A stretch of 63,787 bases of DNA from Ustulina deusta (lineage: Eukaryota > Ascomycota > Sordariomycetes > Xylariales > Xylariaceae): contig JAJNNX010000091.1 in assembly GCA_023159155.1 (NCBI GenBank), positions 1-63,787 on the forward strand, in the 5' to 3' direction. Numbering within the stretch: position 1 is the stretch's first letter; the number at the start of each line of letters is the position of its first letter. Position numbers and translations under genes: made by a program. Positions 63,160 to 63,787 of the stretch are shown one piece after another. The notes under the pieces were generated by a model that was not told the DNA's origin, did not search any database, and saw only the letters and a program-made list of their open reading frames with translations.

Positions 63160-63597
63160 GCTAAGGGGTCCGGCTAGGGACTACCTATAGACCCCTCTGT
63201 ATAGAGGGGTATATAAAGGGCTCCTATCTACCCAATTCTTTTCTTTTTTTCTTTTTTTTAAGTATAGCATATAATAAATAAACTATATTTTATTAATTTT
63301 GCAAACATATACTACTGCTTTAAAAATATATAATATATTTTATTTAAATATTAATTAGTATTTATATTTATATTTTAGCTTAGCTTTTATATAAATAATA
63401 CGTAAATTAATTAAAATAATAATACAGTTTTAACTTAATTATATAAATTATATATTTTATATTATATATTTTAGTTCTTTTAGCAATAAATTAATAAAAA
63501 AAAAGATTAGTTATTTATATATATTTTAATTATACGTTTTTATATAGATATTTAATTAATAGCGCGTAATTATATTACTTTAAAAACTTTTTTTAAT
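63160..63597 (+). mobile_element. continuation of family C LTR and leader
   Basis: Begins with the target-site repeat GCTAA and continues GC-richer sequence (GGGGTCCGGCTAGGGACTAC, then a TATATAAAGGG core). From about 63,430 to 63,580 it parallels the leader just inside the family A 5' LTR (52,765-52,905), including AATAGCGCG. Family C therefore appears related to family A but has a different LTR. It runs off the window. Confidence 0.5.
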
Positions 63598-63787
63598 TTA
63601 TACCTAGTTTAGCCTGCTTTCTAACCTACTAGGTATAGCTTTCGTACAAAAACCTCACAGATTCTCTTCGACCTACACCTAGCCTTACTAACCCTGCTAA
63701 GTATAACCTTTATATAAAAACCTTATAGACCTCTTTTGACCTATACTTAGCTTTGCTAACCCTGCTAGGTATAGCCCTCGTACAAAG
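63598..63787 (+). repeat. tandem repeat of about 68 bp, nearly 3 copies
   Basis: Units starting near 63,604, 63,670 and 63,738 share ACCTA..CTTAG, CTAACC and CTAGGTATAG. The first and third keep TCGTACAAA where the second reads TTATATAAA, a C-to-T/G-to-A pattern. The array continues beyond the window edge. Confidence 0.65.

Overview
The window is from a filamentous ascomycete (Pezizomycotina). The genes have short GT..AG introns of about 50-120 bp. Fungus-specific families are present: a PTH11-like rhodopsin-fold protein, a 2EXR protein and a HET-type relic. The repeats carry the extreme C-to-T/G-to-A decay expected of repeat-induced point mutation (RIP). The genus cannot be named from sequence alone.

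Layout. Positions 1-14,770 and about 47,930-63,787 are extremely AT-rich, almost gene-free arms made of decayed LTR retrotransposons. Between them lies a sharply bounded island of about 33 kb with normal base composition. The left arm holds the 3' end of one LTR element (1-935), a 9-bp A/T-only minisatellite (about 3,789-4,151) and a complete minus-strand 7.3-kb element (4,964-12,262; 253-bp LTRs, target duplication ATATA). The right arm holds a plus-strand copy of the same family (52,457-59,596; 254-bp LTRs, target duplication TTATT). That copy sits inside a second-family element (50,573-63,159; target duplication GCCAA/GCTAA), which itself interrupts a third LTR. The two 7-kb copies form an inverted pair around the island.

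The island, 16.5-39.2 kb, is a compact run of oxidative tailoring genes. They are two divergent berberine-bridge-type FAD oxidases, an AYR1-like short-chain dehydrogenase, a seven-helix rhodopsin-domain membrane protein, three cytochrome P450s of CYP7/CYP8-like character, one flavoprotein of the 3-ketosteroid dehydrogenase/fumarate reductase group, and a fourth P450 of another fungal type. Splicing by eye gives complete reading frames for all nine (502, 476, 285, 390, 521, 543, 542, 535 and about 510 aa). No polyketide synthase, peptide synthetase, terpene cyclase or prenyltransferase is visible. The set therefore looks like a modification pathway acting on a ready-made, probably steroid or triterpenoid, scaffold. 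This is an inference from family content only.

The island's right third (39.5-47.9 kb) is of lower quality. It contains a decayed HET-domain gene, an unassigned GC-rich pocket, a probable 267-bp mariner-like MITE, a conserved-looking unknown gene interrupted by one in-frame TGA, and an intact 2EXR-family gene. No tRNA, rRNA or CRISPR was found.
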